Source: Actinoplanes sp. NBRC 103695 (lineage in GTDB: Bacteria > Actinomycetota > Actinomycetes > Mycobacteriales > Micromonosporaceae). Taken from it: 64,000 nt of DNA. The translations under genes and the position numbers were made by a program. Of the stretch, positions 1 through 10,903 are shown in pieces; positions within the stretch are counted from its first letter, which is position 1, and each line of letters opens with the position of its first letter. The stretch spans positions 1 through 64,000 of the forward strand of contig NZ_BSTL01000030.1 in the NCBI RefSeq assembly GCF_030269485.1. Direction: 5' to 3'. A model generated the notes under the pieces. The model searched no databases. It was not told the DNA's origin and saw only the letters and a program-made list of their open reading frames with translations.

Positions 1-92
1 CGAACTCCAAATACCAAGCCCGCGGCCCGAACATCGACCGGCGCAGCTACCAGGCCACCGCCAGCATCGACGTCATCAGCCCCGACCCTTGA
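1..92 (+). CDS. C-terminal end of an unidentified protein (cut by window edge)
   Basis: An open frame read from position 3 gives 29 residues and ends with TGA at 90-92; its tail reads SYQATASIDVISPDP. The rest of the gene lies upstream of the window. I do not recognise the family. The next gene starts about 70 bp downstream. Confidence 0.5.
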   Translation, partial: NSKYQARGPNIDRRSYQATASIDVISPDP

Positions 93-162
93 CAGCCAAC
101 GTCCCGCCCTAACTGAACGGCGTTGGGGCTAATCCTCCTCCTCGCGGGGTACGCAGCCGTAC

Positions 163-891
163 GTGTTGCTGATCGGGACCTCCGGATGGCAGTACCGCGA
201 CTGGCGGCCGGGCTTTTACGATGCGAAGCTGCCGCAACGGTTGTGGCTGGAGCGGTACGCCGAGGCCTTCGCGACCGTCGAGGTGAACAACGCGTTCTAC
301 CGGCTCCCCGAACGGTCGACGTTCGAGGGCTGGCGCAAGCGCACCCCGGACGACTTCCGGTTCGCGGTCAAGATGAGCCGCTACCTGACGCACATCAAGC
401 GGCTGCGGGAGCCCGCGGAGCCGGTGGCACGGTTCCTGGACCGGGCCGCGGGGCTCGGCGACAAGCTGGGCCCGGTGCTGATCCAGCTGCCGCCGACGAT
501 GCGCGCCGACCCCGCCGCGCTCGACGAGACGCTGGGGCTCTTCCCCCGCTCGGTCCGGGTCGCGGTCGAGCCGCGGCATCCGTCGTGGTGGACCGACCAG
601 GTGCGGGACGTTCTGGGTGCGCACGGCGCGGCGCTGGCCTGGGCGGACCGCCGGGGGCGGCCGCAATCGCCGTTGTGGGTCACCGCCGGGTGGTGCTACC
701 TGCGCTTTCATGAGGGCAGGGCAAACCCCTGGCCACGGTACGGACGGAAAGCGCTCGAATCGTGGCTGCACCGCCTGCCGGCCGGGAAGGAGGCGTACGT
801 GTACTTCAACAACGACCAGCACGGCGCCGCCACGGCCGACGCCTCCGCTCTGGGACGGCTGGCCGGTCGTCCCGCCACCCGGACGCCGTAA
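163..891 (+). CDS. DUF72 (YecE-like) TIM-barrel protein
   Basis: 242 aa with a GTG start. The N-terminus IGTSGWQYRDW followed by FYDAKLPQRLWLERYAE, then VEVNNAFYRLP and the FAVKMSRYLTHIKRL stretch, are hallmarks of the DUF72/YecE family. The family is cytosolic and folds as a TIM barrel; its biochemical role is not established. The next gene (aminotransferase) starts 9 bp after the stop, so co-transcription is likely. Family assignment is firm, function is open. Confidence 0.88.
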   Translation: MLLIGTSGWQYRDWRPGFYDAKLPQRLWLERYAEAFATVEVNNAFYRLPERSTFEGWRKRTPDDFRFAVKMSRYLTHIKRLREPAEPVARFLDRAAGLGDKLGPVLIQLPPTMRADPAALDETLGLFPRSVRVAVEPRHPSWWTDQVRDVLGAHGAALAWADRRGRPQSPLWVTAGWCYLRFHEGRANPWPRYGRKALESWLHRLPAGKEAYVYFNNDQHGAATADASALGRLAGRPATRTP

Positions 892-900
892 CCTGAGCGG

Positions 901-1665
901 GTGCTGCACATCGAGCTGAACGGCCGCGAGCCGACCCTGCCCGAGCTGGCCGCGATCGCGGTCACCAACTACGGCCACTTCACCTCGATGCAGGTGCGTG
1001 ACGGCCGGGTGCGTGGCATGGCACTGCACCTGGCCCGCCTCGACGACGCCAACGAGAAGTTCTTCGGCGACCGGGGCGATGTGGACGACGAGCTGCGGCT
1101 GCGGTCCTGGATCCGGCACGCCCTCGGCGACCGCGGGGACGCTTCGGTGCGCGTCGCGTACACCGATCAAGGGGTCTTGATCTCGATCGACGACCCGGTC
1201 GAGGAACCCACCGCGCCGATCCGCGTGCGCACCGAGGTCCACCAGCGGCCGTGGCCCGAGCAGAAGCACGCCTCGACCATGGGCCTGCGGTACGCCCACC
1301 GCACCGCTCACGAGGCCGGTTTCGACGACGCGCTGTTCGTCACCCCCGACGGCCTGATCAGCGAGGGCAGCGTCTGGAACATCGCCTTCTGGGACGGCGG
1401 CCAGGTCGTGCTGCCGGTCGCGCCGATGCTCAAGGGCGTGACCGTGGTGCTGCTGCAGATCGCGATGTCGATGACCGGCGTCCCCTGGACGATGCGCCCG
1501 GTGCGCCGCGACGAGCTCCCCGACCTGCTGGCCGCGGCCGCCCTCAACTCCCATTCGCCGGGCCGCCGCATCGCCGCCGTCGACAACGTGGTCTTCGACG
1601 AGCACGAGAAGCTCACCGAGATCCTGCACGGCGCCTGGGACAACGTCCCCTGGGACGACATCTGA
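901..1665 (+). CDS. Class IV aminotransferase / aminodeoxychorismate lyase-like protein
   Basis: 254 aa with a GTG start. Fold type IV PLP-enzyme signatures are visible: a candidate PLP lysine K122 in the EQKHAS segment, then GFDDALFVTPDG and ISEGSVWNIAF, the counterpart of the conserved E-x-T-x-x-N-x-F box (E155). The family includes PabC lyase and branched-chain or D-amino-acid transaminases; substrate cannot be chosen from sequence. The stop overlaps the next start as TGATG, so translation of the CoaD-like gene is probably coupled. Confidence 0.85.
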   Translation: MLHIELNGREPTLPELAAIAVTNYGHFTSMQVRDGRVRGMALHLARLDDANEKFFGDRGDVDDELRLRSWIRHALGDRGDASVRVAYTDQGVLISIDDPVEEPTAPIRVRTEVHQRPWPEQKHASTMGLRYAHRTAHEAGFDDALFVTPDGLISEGSVWNIAFWDGGQVVLPVAPMLKGVTVVLLQIAMSMTGVPWTMRPVRRDELPDLLAAAALNSHSPGRRIAAVDNVVFDEHEKLTEILHGAWDNVPWDDI

Positions 1666-2072
1666 TGACCGCCGCCGTCTACCCGGGCACCTTCGACCCG
1701 TTCACGGCCGGCCACCGCGACGTGGCCGAGCGGGCGCGCCTGCTCTTCGACCGGGTGACGGTCCTGGTGGCGGTCAACGACGAGAAACACCCCGGGGTCC
1801 CGCCGGAGCAGCGGGCCGCCGCGATCCGCGAGCAGCTGCCCGCGGCCTGGACGAACGTCGCCGTGGCAACCTGGGCCGGGCTGACCGCCGACTACTGCCA
1901 CGCGCACCGCGCCCAGGTGATCATCCGGGGCGTCCGCAACGCCGGCGACCTGCGCCAGGAGCAGCAGCTGGCCGCGATGAACCTGGAACTCGGCATCACC
2001 ACCCTCTACCTGCCGACGCGCCCGGCCCTGGCCACGGTGTCGTCGTCGGGGGTCCGCGCCCTCACCGGTTGA
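1665..2072 (+). CDS. Short phosphopantetheine adenylyltransferase-like (CoaD family) protein
   Basis: 135 aa, ATG overlapping the previous stop by one base. CoaD signatures are clear: AVYPGTFDPFTAGH (the nucleotidyltransferase HxGH site appears as TAGH), IIRGVRNAGDLRQEQQLAAMN, and TLYLPTRPALATVSSSGVR. Genuine CoaD is about 160 aa; this one stops right after the SSSxVR motif and lacks the usual C-terminal helices. It may be a trimmed paralogue rather than the essential CoA enzyme. Its 3' end overlaps the end of the convergent small gene by 11 bp. Confidence 0.8.
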   Translation: MTAAVYPGTFDPFTAGHRDVAERARLLFDRVTVLVAVNDEKHPGVPPEQRAAAIREQLPAAWTNVAVATWAGLTADYCHAHRAQVIIRGVRNAGDLRQEQQLAAMNLELGITTLYLPTRPALATVSSSGVRALTG

Positions 2073-2277
2073 GCGCGCGCACCGCGTGGTCGCGGGAGCT
2101 GGCGATCGTCGCGTTGCCCGGCGCCGGCCGCACGGCGCGGTCCAGCAGCAGACCGCGGTTGAACATCACGGGCAGGCTTTCCGGGGCGATCTCGGCGGCC
2201 TGGGCGGAGCAGACCAGCGCCTCGCCCTCGGCGGCGGCATCACGCCCCCGCCCGACCCACTCCGAGTAGGACTCCAC
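2062..2277 (-). CDS. Hypothetical 71-aa protein
   Basis: Open frame with GTG start, 66 bp downstream of the membrane-protein gene of the FtsK operon and on the same strand. No domain recognised and no strong ribosome binding site; it overlaps the CoaD-like gene tail to tail by 11 bp. It could be the last member of the operon or a chance frame. Confidence 0.3.
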   Translation of the reverse strand: MESYSEWVGRGRDAAAEGEALVCSAQAAEIAPESLPVMFNRGLLLDRAVRPAPGNATIASSRDHAVRALNR

Positions 2278-2343
2278 CGCACCGAGTCTGCGCCCGCTCG
2301 TCCGCCCTCTCCAGGGACTTGTCCGCGATCGGCCGCCGTCGGA

Positions 2344-3036
2344 TCAGGTCTGGCGGACCGCCGCCCACAGCAGGGCCGCCGTGAACAGGCCGGTCACCAG
2401 CACCGTGGCGACGGCCGTGGCGTCCAGGCCGACGCCGCGGCGGTCGGCCACCCGCTTGGCACCGAAGACCGCGAGGATCGGACCGAGCAGCATCACGATC
2501 AGGGCCATCACCGGCAGGCCCACCGCCCAGTCGCCGCCCGCCTCGCGCCCGGCCCACCGCAGGATCTGGTGCGCCGCCACGCCGCAGGCGCCGCCGAGGA
2601 AGCCGAACGCGGCGAACATGATCGTCGTCGCCCCGGTCAGCGGCCGGGCCGGCGCCGCCTTCACCCGGGCCGACGCCGCCGCCTGCTCCAGGTATTCGTG
2701 GGCGTCCCGGTCGCGCTGGCGCGGGATGGCCGGCTCCGGCGCGGTCCGGCCGAAGCGTTCCGCCTTGCCGCCGGTGTCGTGGATGTACCTGTTCCAGGCG
2801 TCCGCGACCTCGGCCTCGATCCCCTCGCGGGCCTTGCGCGCGGCGCGGTACCGCTGCTCGGCCTCGTGCATGTCCTCCTCGGCGGCGCGCAGCTTGTCGG
2901 CGGCCGCGGCCACCTTGTCGTCGTGCCACTGGCCGGCCTCGGCGCGGTCCTCGGCGGCCGCGGCGGCCAGGCCGGCCAGCTGCCGGACCAGGCCGCGGTA
3001 GCCGGCGTCGTCGGGGCTCGGCAGGGGAGTGGTCAT
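2344..3036 (-). CDS. Coiled-coil membrane protein of the FtsK/EccC-like operon
   Basis: 230 aa. Residues about 15-90 are strongly helical and charged (coiled coil with many Ala/Glu/Arg). Three hydrophobic segments follow at about 135-157, 170-193 and 207-227, so the coiled coil would sit in the cytoplasm or on one membrane face. The ATG overlaps the stop of the ATPase gene as ATGA, implying coupled translation. The family is not recognised. The likely role, by inference, is the membrane anchor or channel partner of the soluble FtsK-type ATPase encoded just upstream. Confidence 0.8.
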   Translation of the reverse strand: MTTPLPSPDDAGYRGLVRQLAGLAAAAAEDRAEAGQWHDDKVAAAADKLRAAEEDMHEAEQRYRAARKAREGIEAEVADAWNRYIHDTGGKAERFGRTAPEPAIPRQRDRDAHEYLEQAAASARVKAAPARPLTGATTIMFAAFGFLGGACGVAAHQILRWAGREAGGDWAVGLPVMALIVMLLGPILAVFGAKRVADRRGVGLDATAVATVLVTGLFTAALLWAAVRQT

Positions 3037-5666
3037 GACGCACCGTACGGAATGATGACCTCGGCGCCGCGGTGCTTCGACCGGTCGAAGTGCAGGGCCC
3101 GCCACGGCCGCGGGTACCAGGGCGGCGCGCCGGTGCCGGGGAAGTACGGCGACAGCTCGCTGCCGTGCACGTCCAGCGCCACCCACGCGCCGATCGGGTC
3201 GGTGCGCGACGCCTGCCCGCCGAGCGTGTCGCGCAGCAGCGCCGCGCCCCGCCACCAGCCGAGAACGTGGATCCGGCGTTCCGGGCCCTGCCGCAGGATC
3301 CGCAGCACGCTCCCGCCGAGCGACGGCACCGCGTCGACCGCGTACAGGAAGAGGAAGTGCGGTTTCTCCCCGGGCGCCTCCTCGGCCGCCGCGGCGGTGT
3401 CCTCCAGCAGCCAGTCCACATTCGACGCGTCGTAGTAGCCGGTGTCCGCCGGGTTGAGGTCGGACTTGAGCGTGTCCACCGCGCCGCTCGCGTCGGTGTC
3501 CAGGCAGGCCACCGAGAAGCGGGCCGCGCCGGGCGCGTACTGCGCGGCCAGCGAGCGCGCCGCGGTGCCGAGGACCGCGCAGGCCTCGTCGATGCGGGTG
3601 CCGAGGACGGCCAGGTTGCGGCCGGGGGCACGCCGGAGTTCGGTACGCGCGGACCGCGACGCCACGTCGATGGTCTCGCCGAGCAGCACCACCGGCGACG
3701 CGAGCGGCTCCCCGCCCTGGATCCGGCGGAAGTCCGGACTGTCCTCGAGCCGCGGGATCGCGTCGCCGTCGAACAGCCGCGGCGCCGGGATCTCCTGCGG
3801 GCGCCGCCGCCACAGCCGGTGCTGCAGGTCGTTCCAGCTGTCCCGGTCGCCGGCCGCCGGGATGCGCACCACCTTGTTGGCCGGGTACGCCCCGGAGTCC
3901 GCGTTGACCACCGCGTGGTAGCGGGGCAACGACTCGGCCGCCAGATTCGTCTCGGCCAGCACCCGCCGCGCCCGGGGCAGCGCGATCCGCAGCGAGAACT
4001 GCGCGACCAGCGCCGGCCGGCCCCACAGCGCCTCGATGCCGGACACGTCCTGGCTGGCCAGCACCAGGTGGATGCCCTGCGAACGGCCCCGGCGGGCGAG
4101 GTCCTCGAGCAGGTCGACCGCCTCGCCGGCCACGGCGTCGCGCCCGGCCAGCAGCACCTGGAACTCGTCGACCACCGCGACGATCCGGGGCCAGTGCCCG
4201 TCCGGGTCCTCGGCCCGCAGCTCGGCCAGGTTGGTGACCTCGTGCCGTTTGGCGGCGTCGGCCCGCCGCCGCAGCTCGCCGCCGAGGAAGCGCATGAGCG
4301 CCAGCCCGAACTCGCGGTCGGTGTTCACGTTCACCCCGACCAGGCGTACGTGCGGCAGCCAGCTCGGGTCGCGACGGCCCGGCGCGAACCGTGCGAAGGA
4401 CACCCCCTCCTTGAAGTCGAGCAGGTAGAACGCCAGCTCGTTGGGGGAGTAGCGGGATGCCAGCGCGCCCATCCAGGCGTAGATCAGGTTGGTCTTGCCG
4501 GTGCCGGACGGGCCGGCGATCAGCGCGTGCGGCGGGTAGTCGGCCAGCGTCACCCGAACCTCGGTGCCCTGCGGGCTGTCGCCCAGCGGCGCGGTCAGCC
4601 CGAGCGCGGAGTTCTCCCGCCACTCGTCGGCCGGGAGGAGGCTGGCCAGCGCGACCGGGGCCGGACCGGCGGCCACCTCGTCGGCGATCCGCCGGCTGGT
4701 CAGCGTGAGCACCCCGGCGGACGGCCCGGCGTCGAGCTGGATCGGCAGGTCGCCGGCGCCGCTGGACCGGGCCGCGTCGCCGGGCGCCGCGTCGATCACC
4801 TCGATGCCGGGCACGGCGCGCACGCCCAGCCCCCGGATGACCAGGTGCACGCCGCAGGCCGCGCCGGTGCGCAGCAGCCGTTCCAGCTGCTGGCGCTCGG
4901 GTTTGCTGAGGCCGCCCGGGTTGAGCAGGACGGCCACCCGCCACGGTTCGGGGCGGCGCCCGGTGGCGGCGGCCAGCTCCCGCAGTGACGTGTGCTCGCC
5001 GGCCAGCACGGTCTCGTTGATCCGGCGTACGTGTTCGACCAGGTCGTCCAGCAGCGCCTGGAGGCCGCCGGGGCCGACGAAGGTGAGCACGCCGGCGCCG
5101 GCCAGCGGTGCGAACCCGGCCAGCCCGCCGCCCAGGTTCTCCGGGTCGTAGCCGGTCAGGCGTACCGTGCCGGGCACGGCCGAGCCCAGCGCCCGCAGCA
5201 GCAGCCCGGCCACCACCTCGTCGCCGAGGCGTTCGTCGCCGCGCACCACCACGTGCCCGCGGTCGAGCAGCGGCACCAGGGCGGGCACCTCGCCGTCGTA
5301 CGGCAGCAGCAACCGCCCGATCCGCAGCTCGGGCGCGGTGTCGCCGGGCATGCCCGGGGTGGGCTGCCAGGTCTCCCACGGGTCGCCCGCAGCGCCCGGC
5401 GCCTCGGTCTGCCCGGCCGCGGCGGCGGCGCCGGACAGCGCCGCCAGGTCGTCGTGGTGCCGGTGGGCGATGTCCCGGAGCCGGTTGTCCCGGGCCAGGG
5501 CCAGCTGTACCCGCTGGCGTTCGGCGGCGGCCGCGACCCGGTCCCGGCGCTCGACCGCGGCGATGTGCCGCTGCCGGGCCTCGGTCAGCGCGACGTCGGC
5601 CGCGCCGAGTGCCTGGGCCAGCGCCGAGCGGACATCGAGCGCCTGCTGTGCCAGTGGATCAGGCAT
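3033..5666 (-). CDS. FtsK/SpoIIIE-type ATPase with three FtsK-like modules (EccC-like)
   Basis: 877 aa. Residues 1-75 are a helical, charged coiled-coil-like region without membrane segments. Module 1 (about 110-290) looks FtsK-like but has no P-loop. Module 2 (about 340-620) has Walker A GPSGTGKT at 385-392 and Walker B IVAVVDEFQ at 495-503, with the FtsK-typical LLDFKEGVSF and QGIHLVLASQDV segments. Module 3 (about 640-877) has a degenerate P-loop position (VLGTRIDEA) and a Walker-B-like FLFLYAVDAV. Several tandem ATPase domains of which most are degenerate is the EccC plan of type VII secretion. The ATG overlaps the upstream gene by 8 nt. A DNA-translocase role is the alternative. Confidence 0.85.
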   Translation of the reverse strand: MPDPLAQQALDVRSALAQALGAADVALTEARQRHIAAVERRDRVAAAAERQRVQLALARDNRLRDIAHRHHDDLAALSGAAAAAGQTEAPGAAGDPWETWQPTPGMPGDTAPELRIGRLLLPYDGEVPALVPLLDRGHVVVRGDERLGDEVVAGLLLRALGSAVPGTVRLTGYDPENLGGGLAGFAPLAGAGVLTFVGPGGLQALLDDLVEHVRRINETVLAGEHTSLRELAAATGRRPEPWRVAVLLNPGGLSKPERQQLERLLRTGAACGVHLVIRGLGVRAVPGIEVIDAAPGDAARSSGAGDLPIQLDAGPSAGVLTLTSRRIADEVAAGPAPVALASLLPADEWRENSALGLTAPLGDSPQGTEVRVTLADYPPHALIAGPSGTGKTNLIYAWMGALASRYSPNELAFYLLDFKEGVSFARFAPGRRDPSWLPHVRLVGVNVNTDREFGLALMRFLGGELRRRADAAKRHEVTNLAELRAEDPDGHWPRIVAVVDEFQVLLAGRDAVAGEAVDLLEDLARRGRSQGIHLVLASQDVSGIEALWGRPALVAQFSLRIALPRARRVLAETNLAAESLPRYHAVVNADSGAYPANKVVRIPAAGDRDSWNDLQHRLWRRRPQEIPAPRLFDGDAIPRLEDSPDFRRIQGGEPLASPVVLLGETIDVASRSARTELRRAPGRNLAVLGTRIDEACAVLGTAARSLAAQYAPGAARFSVACLDTDASGAVDTLKSDLNPADTGYYDASNVDWLLEDTAAAAEEAPGEKPHFLFLYAVDAVPSLGGSVLRILRQGPERRIHVLGWWRGAALLRDTLGGQASRTDPIGAWVALDVHGSELSPYFPGTGAPPWYPRPWRALHFDRSKHRGAEVIIPYGAS

Positions 5667-6579
5667 CGGCGCCGTTCACCGCTCGGTCGTCGCCGCGCCG
5701 GGGCAGCGGTTCCGGGGCCGACGGGTCGAGGGTGGCCGCGTCCCGGCCGAGGCGGGCGAGCAGCACGCCGGCCACCACGCTGGACGTCACGGCCGAGTCG
5801 GCGGGGTGCGACTGGGCGCCCTCCGGCGCCTTGGCCCGGCAGGTGCGCGTGAGCACCTGTTCGAGGGCGGCCGGGGAGATGCCGGGCAGCAGCGACCGGA
5901 CCCGTCCGGACACCGCGGTGCGCAGCCGGCCCAGGTCCTCCGGCCGCGGGTCGTGGCCGAGCAGGTCACCGGCCAGCCGGCGGAGCACCGGGCCGGCCGC
6001 GGCGGACAGCGACAGGCCGGTCGCCGCGTTCACGCCGTGCAGGTCCCGGCCGAGGCTGGCCCGGTCGCCGGAGCGCACCCGGGTGGCCACCCGCCGCAGC
6101 AGCTCGGTGGTGCCGACCTTGCCGCCCGCGCCGCCGTTGCCGTTCTCGGCGTTCTGTGGTGGCGCCTCGTTGGTCAGCTGCTCGACCCGGCGCTGCCACC
6201 ACGGGCCGAGGCGTTCCGGCGGGGGCTGCCGGTCCTCGTCGCCGGGCGGCGGCGCGACCTTGTCGGAGTCGTCGTGCTCCAGCCCGGACCGCCAGTCGCG
6301 GTTGGCGTCGCCGCCCTGGCTCTCGCCGGACAGGCCGATCTGGGCGAGGTACGACGCGATCGCGTCCTGGGCGAGCCGCAGCGCCGCGGCCGCGTGCTCG
6401 GCGTGCTCGGTGGCGTTGCCCAGCTGCGGGACGCCGATCGGGTCGACCGAGGTCTGCCGCACCCAGTTGAGCAGCTCGGTGGCACTGCGCAGCCGTTCCA
6501 TGGCGACGGTCACGAGTCCGGTCGGCAGCTCGTCGGAGGTGGCCCGCAACTGAGCGCCGAGCTCCTGCAGCATGGACAT
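5659..6579 (-). CDS. Hypothetical 306-aa helical protein of the FtsK/EccC-like operon
   Basis: 306 aa, ATG 7 nt after the stop of the 86-aa gene (a second ATG lies two codons further). The first 85 residues are predicted helical and about the size of a WXG100 unit, followed by a disordered Pro/Asp/Glu linker (about 110-160) containing PWWQRR, then a helical C-terminal domain (about 165-270). No enzyme motif seen and the family is not recognised. Its position between a small helical protein and an FtsK ATPase suggests a substrate or adaptor of the translocase; this is inference. Confidence 0.75.
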   Translation of the reverse strand: MSMLQELGAQLRATSDELPTGLVTVAMERLRSATELLNWVRQTSVDPIGVPQLGNATEHAEHAAAALRLAQDAIASYLAQIGLSGESQGGDANRDWRSGLEHDDSDKVAPPPGDEDRQPPPERLGPWWQRRVEQLTNEAPPQNAENGNGGAGGKVGTTELLRRVATRVRSGDRASLGRDLHGVNAATGLSLSAAAGPVLRRLAGDLLGHDPRPEDLGRLRTAVSGRVRSLLPGISPAALEQVLTRTCRAKAPEGAQSHPADSAVTSSVVAGVLLARLGRDAATLDPSAPEPLPRRGDDRAVNGADA

Positions 6580-6586
6580 GGCCGGC

Positions 6587-6847
6587 CTACAGGGTCGCCG
6601 TGTAGGTCTGGGCCTGCTCGATCGCGAGCAGGGTGGCGCCCATGCACTCCTCGAGCTGCTGGTCGGCCTGGGAGAGTGAGGCGTGGGCGGCGCCGACCGC
6701 GTCGTTGCCGCTGCCGTCCAGCGCGGCGGCCAGGCTCTGCTGGGCCTCGCCCAGTTTCTCCCGCGCCGCCTGAATCGCTGCCTGACCCTCGGTGACCTGC
6801 TGCAACGCGGCGTCGACCGCCGCGCGCACCTCGGCGACGCTGGCCAC
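6587..6847 (-). CDS. Small helical protein (86 aa), WXG100-like in size and composition
   Basis: The GTG at 6847 is chosen because GGGAGG lies 8 nt upstream; a longer frame to 6946 lacks this. The 86 residues form two Ala/Gln/Glu-rich helices separated by a Gly-Ser-Gly-Asn turn at about 52-55, the general shape of an ESX/WXG100 helical hairpin, but with no WXG motif; it also resembles small Micromonosporaceae families such as DUF6244. It is the first gene of the operon. Homology to ESX substrates is not demonstrated. Confidence 0.7.
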   Translation of the reverse strand: MASVAEVRAAVDAALQQVTEGQAAIQAAREKLGEAQQSLAAALDGSGNDAVGAAHASLSQADQQLEECMGATLLAIEQAQTYTATL

Positions 6848-6867
6848 TCGTGCAGCCTCCCGGAAGT

Positions 6868-6897
6868 GAGTATCTGAGCACCTCTTCGAAGAGTATC
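6868..6897 (-). promoter_or_regulatory. Promoter/operator region of the FtsK/EccC-like operon
   Basis: On the minus strand GATACTC occurs twice (6897-6891 and 6874-6868), flanking the 12-bp perfect palindrome CTCTTCGAAGAG (6882-6893), 20-50 nt before the operon's GTG. GATACT is an acceptable -10 hexamer. The combination suggests a regulated promoter; no start site is known. Confidence 0.4.
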
Positions 6898-6946
6898 GCC
6901 CCTCCTGGGGCCCGCATGCCCGGCCGTCCCATTCATTCAAGAGCAC

Positions 6947-7300
6947 TCATCGTGGTACAGAGGACGGTCCGCGCACCTCCGCGCCGAGTTCGGTGACCCG
7001 TCGCCGCAGCTCACTGTCTGCTGTTACGACGATTACTCTCCGCGTGGGAGCCTCGGTGGCCACCACGTCGACGATCGCGTCGTCGCCGGATCGCGGGGCG
7101 CTTTCCACCCGTACGCCAGGAATGGGCTTGATGTCTTTAGCCCTGCCCTCCACGACCAGGAGCACGTCGAACGGCTCGGGCAGATGCGCCAGACCGTCGC
7201 GCAGACGCTCCGTCGCGCCCGCCCGGTCACGCCACCAGCCGTCCGGCTTGGACCCGACCACGTTGGCGGCATCGACCACGAGCAGCGGGTATTCCGTCAT
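6947..7300 (-). CDS. NYN-domain (PIN-like) putative ribonuclease
   Basis: 117 aa, ATG start. The N-terminal VVDAANVVGS motif, the mid-protein SGDDAIVDVV acidic pair and the IVVTADSELRRRV segment match the NYN/PIN-like nuclease fold, in which clustered aspartates bind metal. Single-domain size is normal for the family. It is upstream of and co-directional with the FtsK-type operon (100 bp gap), and divergent from the Clp ATPase gene. RNA substrate unknown. Confidence 0.75.
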   Translation of the reverse strand: MTEYPLLVVDAANVVGSKPDGWWRDRAGATERLRDGLAHLPEPFDVLLVVEGRAKDIKPIPGVRVESAPRSGDDAIVDVVATEAPTRRVIVVTADSELRRRVTELGAEVRGPSSVPR

Positions 7301-7333
7301 GAGAGCAGCGTCTCACAGTGGGAATCCCGCAAA

Positions 7334-7354
7334 GTTGACCCGAGTTCACTCAAC
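7334..7354 (+). promoter_or_regulatory. HAIR-like element (possible HspR operator) upstream of the Clp ATPase
   Basis: GTTGACC-N7-ACTCAAC fits the HspR-associated inverted repeat CTTGAGT-N7-ACTCAAG: exact 7-bp spacing, ACTCAA perfect in the right half and TTGA in the left half. It ends 35 bp before the Clp start. In Streptomyces HspR represses the dnaK operon, clpB and lon, so heat-shock control of this gene is plausible. Confidence 0.5.
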
Positions 7355-7391
7355 TGTGCGACCGGAACGCGGCGCACGTTGGGAGACGATG

Positions 7392-9827
<2,436 letters not shown>

Positions 9828-9857
<30 letters not shown>

Positions 9858-10808
9858 GTGCGGGAACGCCCGCGTCCACTCCACATAGCGGGGATTGCGG
9901 GCGGTGACCTCCTCGTAGGCGTCGACCGCCATCCCGATCAGCCGGGGCGCGATCCGGGCGGCGGGTGAGTCGGGGTGCCACCCGAGCACCTGCCGCCACC
10001 GGACCGGGGCGCCGGCCAGCGGGCGATGGGTGAGTCCGGTGGGCGCGCGGAAAGTGGGCTGACACAGCCCCAGCGCGACGCCGGACTCGACCATGTCCAC
10101 CACGCCCCGGATGTCGGTCTCCAGGCACCTCTTCTGGGTGAAACCGGCCCGGGCGCAGGCCGCCGCGAAGCAGTCGGAGAAGCAGCCGTCCCCGGTCCCG
10201 GCCGCCCACTCCTCGTCGGCGAGCTCGGCCAGGTCGATCTCGTCGCGCTTGGCGTACGGCGAATCCTCCTGCATCAGCACGCAGACGCCGTCCACCGCTA
10301 TGGTCTGCCAGACCAGCCCGTAGTCCGCCGACGGCATCGCGTCGCCGCACACGCCGACCTGGGCGTAGTCCAGCCGGCCGTCGCGCACCATGGTGGCCAG
10401 TTCCTCCACGTAGTACGACGCGTGCGTGGAGATCTGCGCGTCCGGCTGAGCCTCGGACAGCCGGTTGACCAGCCCGCCGATCACCGGGCCGCCGACCTGG
10501 CCGATCCGGTAGCGGCTCATCGTGTCCTCGTCGGCGCCCGCGCCGGCCAGCCGGGCCGCCTCGTCCTGCAGTCCCTTCATGGCGGGCAGCAGCACCCGGG
10601 CGCGGGAGAGCACCAGTTCGCCGAGCGCGGTCGGGCGTGCGCCACGCCGGTCCCGGTCGAACAGCGGTCCGCCGAGCGTGCGTTCGATCCGTTGCAACTG
10701 GGCCGTCAGGGCGGGTTGCGCGAGTCCCAGCTGGGACGCCGCCTTGGTCACGCTGCCCGTCTCGGCGATCGCGCAGACCACCTTCAGGTGCCGCAGCTCC
10801 AGGTTCAT
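9828..10808 (-). CDS. LysR-family transcriptional regulator
   Basis: 326 aa. The ATG at 10808 starts the canonical N-terminus MNLELRHLKVVCAIAETGSV, with the winged HTH over residues 1-65 (AASQLGLAQPALTAQLQRIE), then a substrate-binding domain of about 90-300. The target is unknown; the gene may regulate itself from the 95-bp upstream region. Its last 30 bp overlap the end of the convergent Clp gene. Confidence 0.88.
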
Positions 10809-10903
10809 AGCGTGACGGTAGGACGTTCGCAGGATCCCGGCTAGACCTTCGGCCGGGCAAAGATCCCCCGTCTGTTGCAAACCGGTTAAATGACGCCGGT
10901 CGA

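Noticed and set aside
109..1629. Long minus-strand frame opposite the DUF72 and aminotransferase genes
   Set aside because: Low-complexity Gly/Arg/Val/His composition typical of antisense of GC-rich genes; plus-strand families are unmistakable.
2344..5379. A 1011-aa minus-strand frame spanning most of the FtsK-type gene
   Set aside because: Only its last 230 codons (from 3036) are a real gene; upstream it is an out-of-frame, Arg/Ala/Gly-rich shadow of the FtsK gene, which has clear motifs in its own frame.
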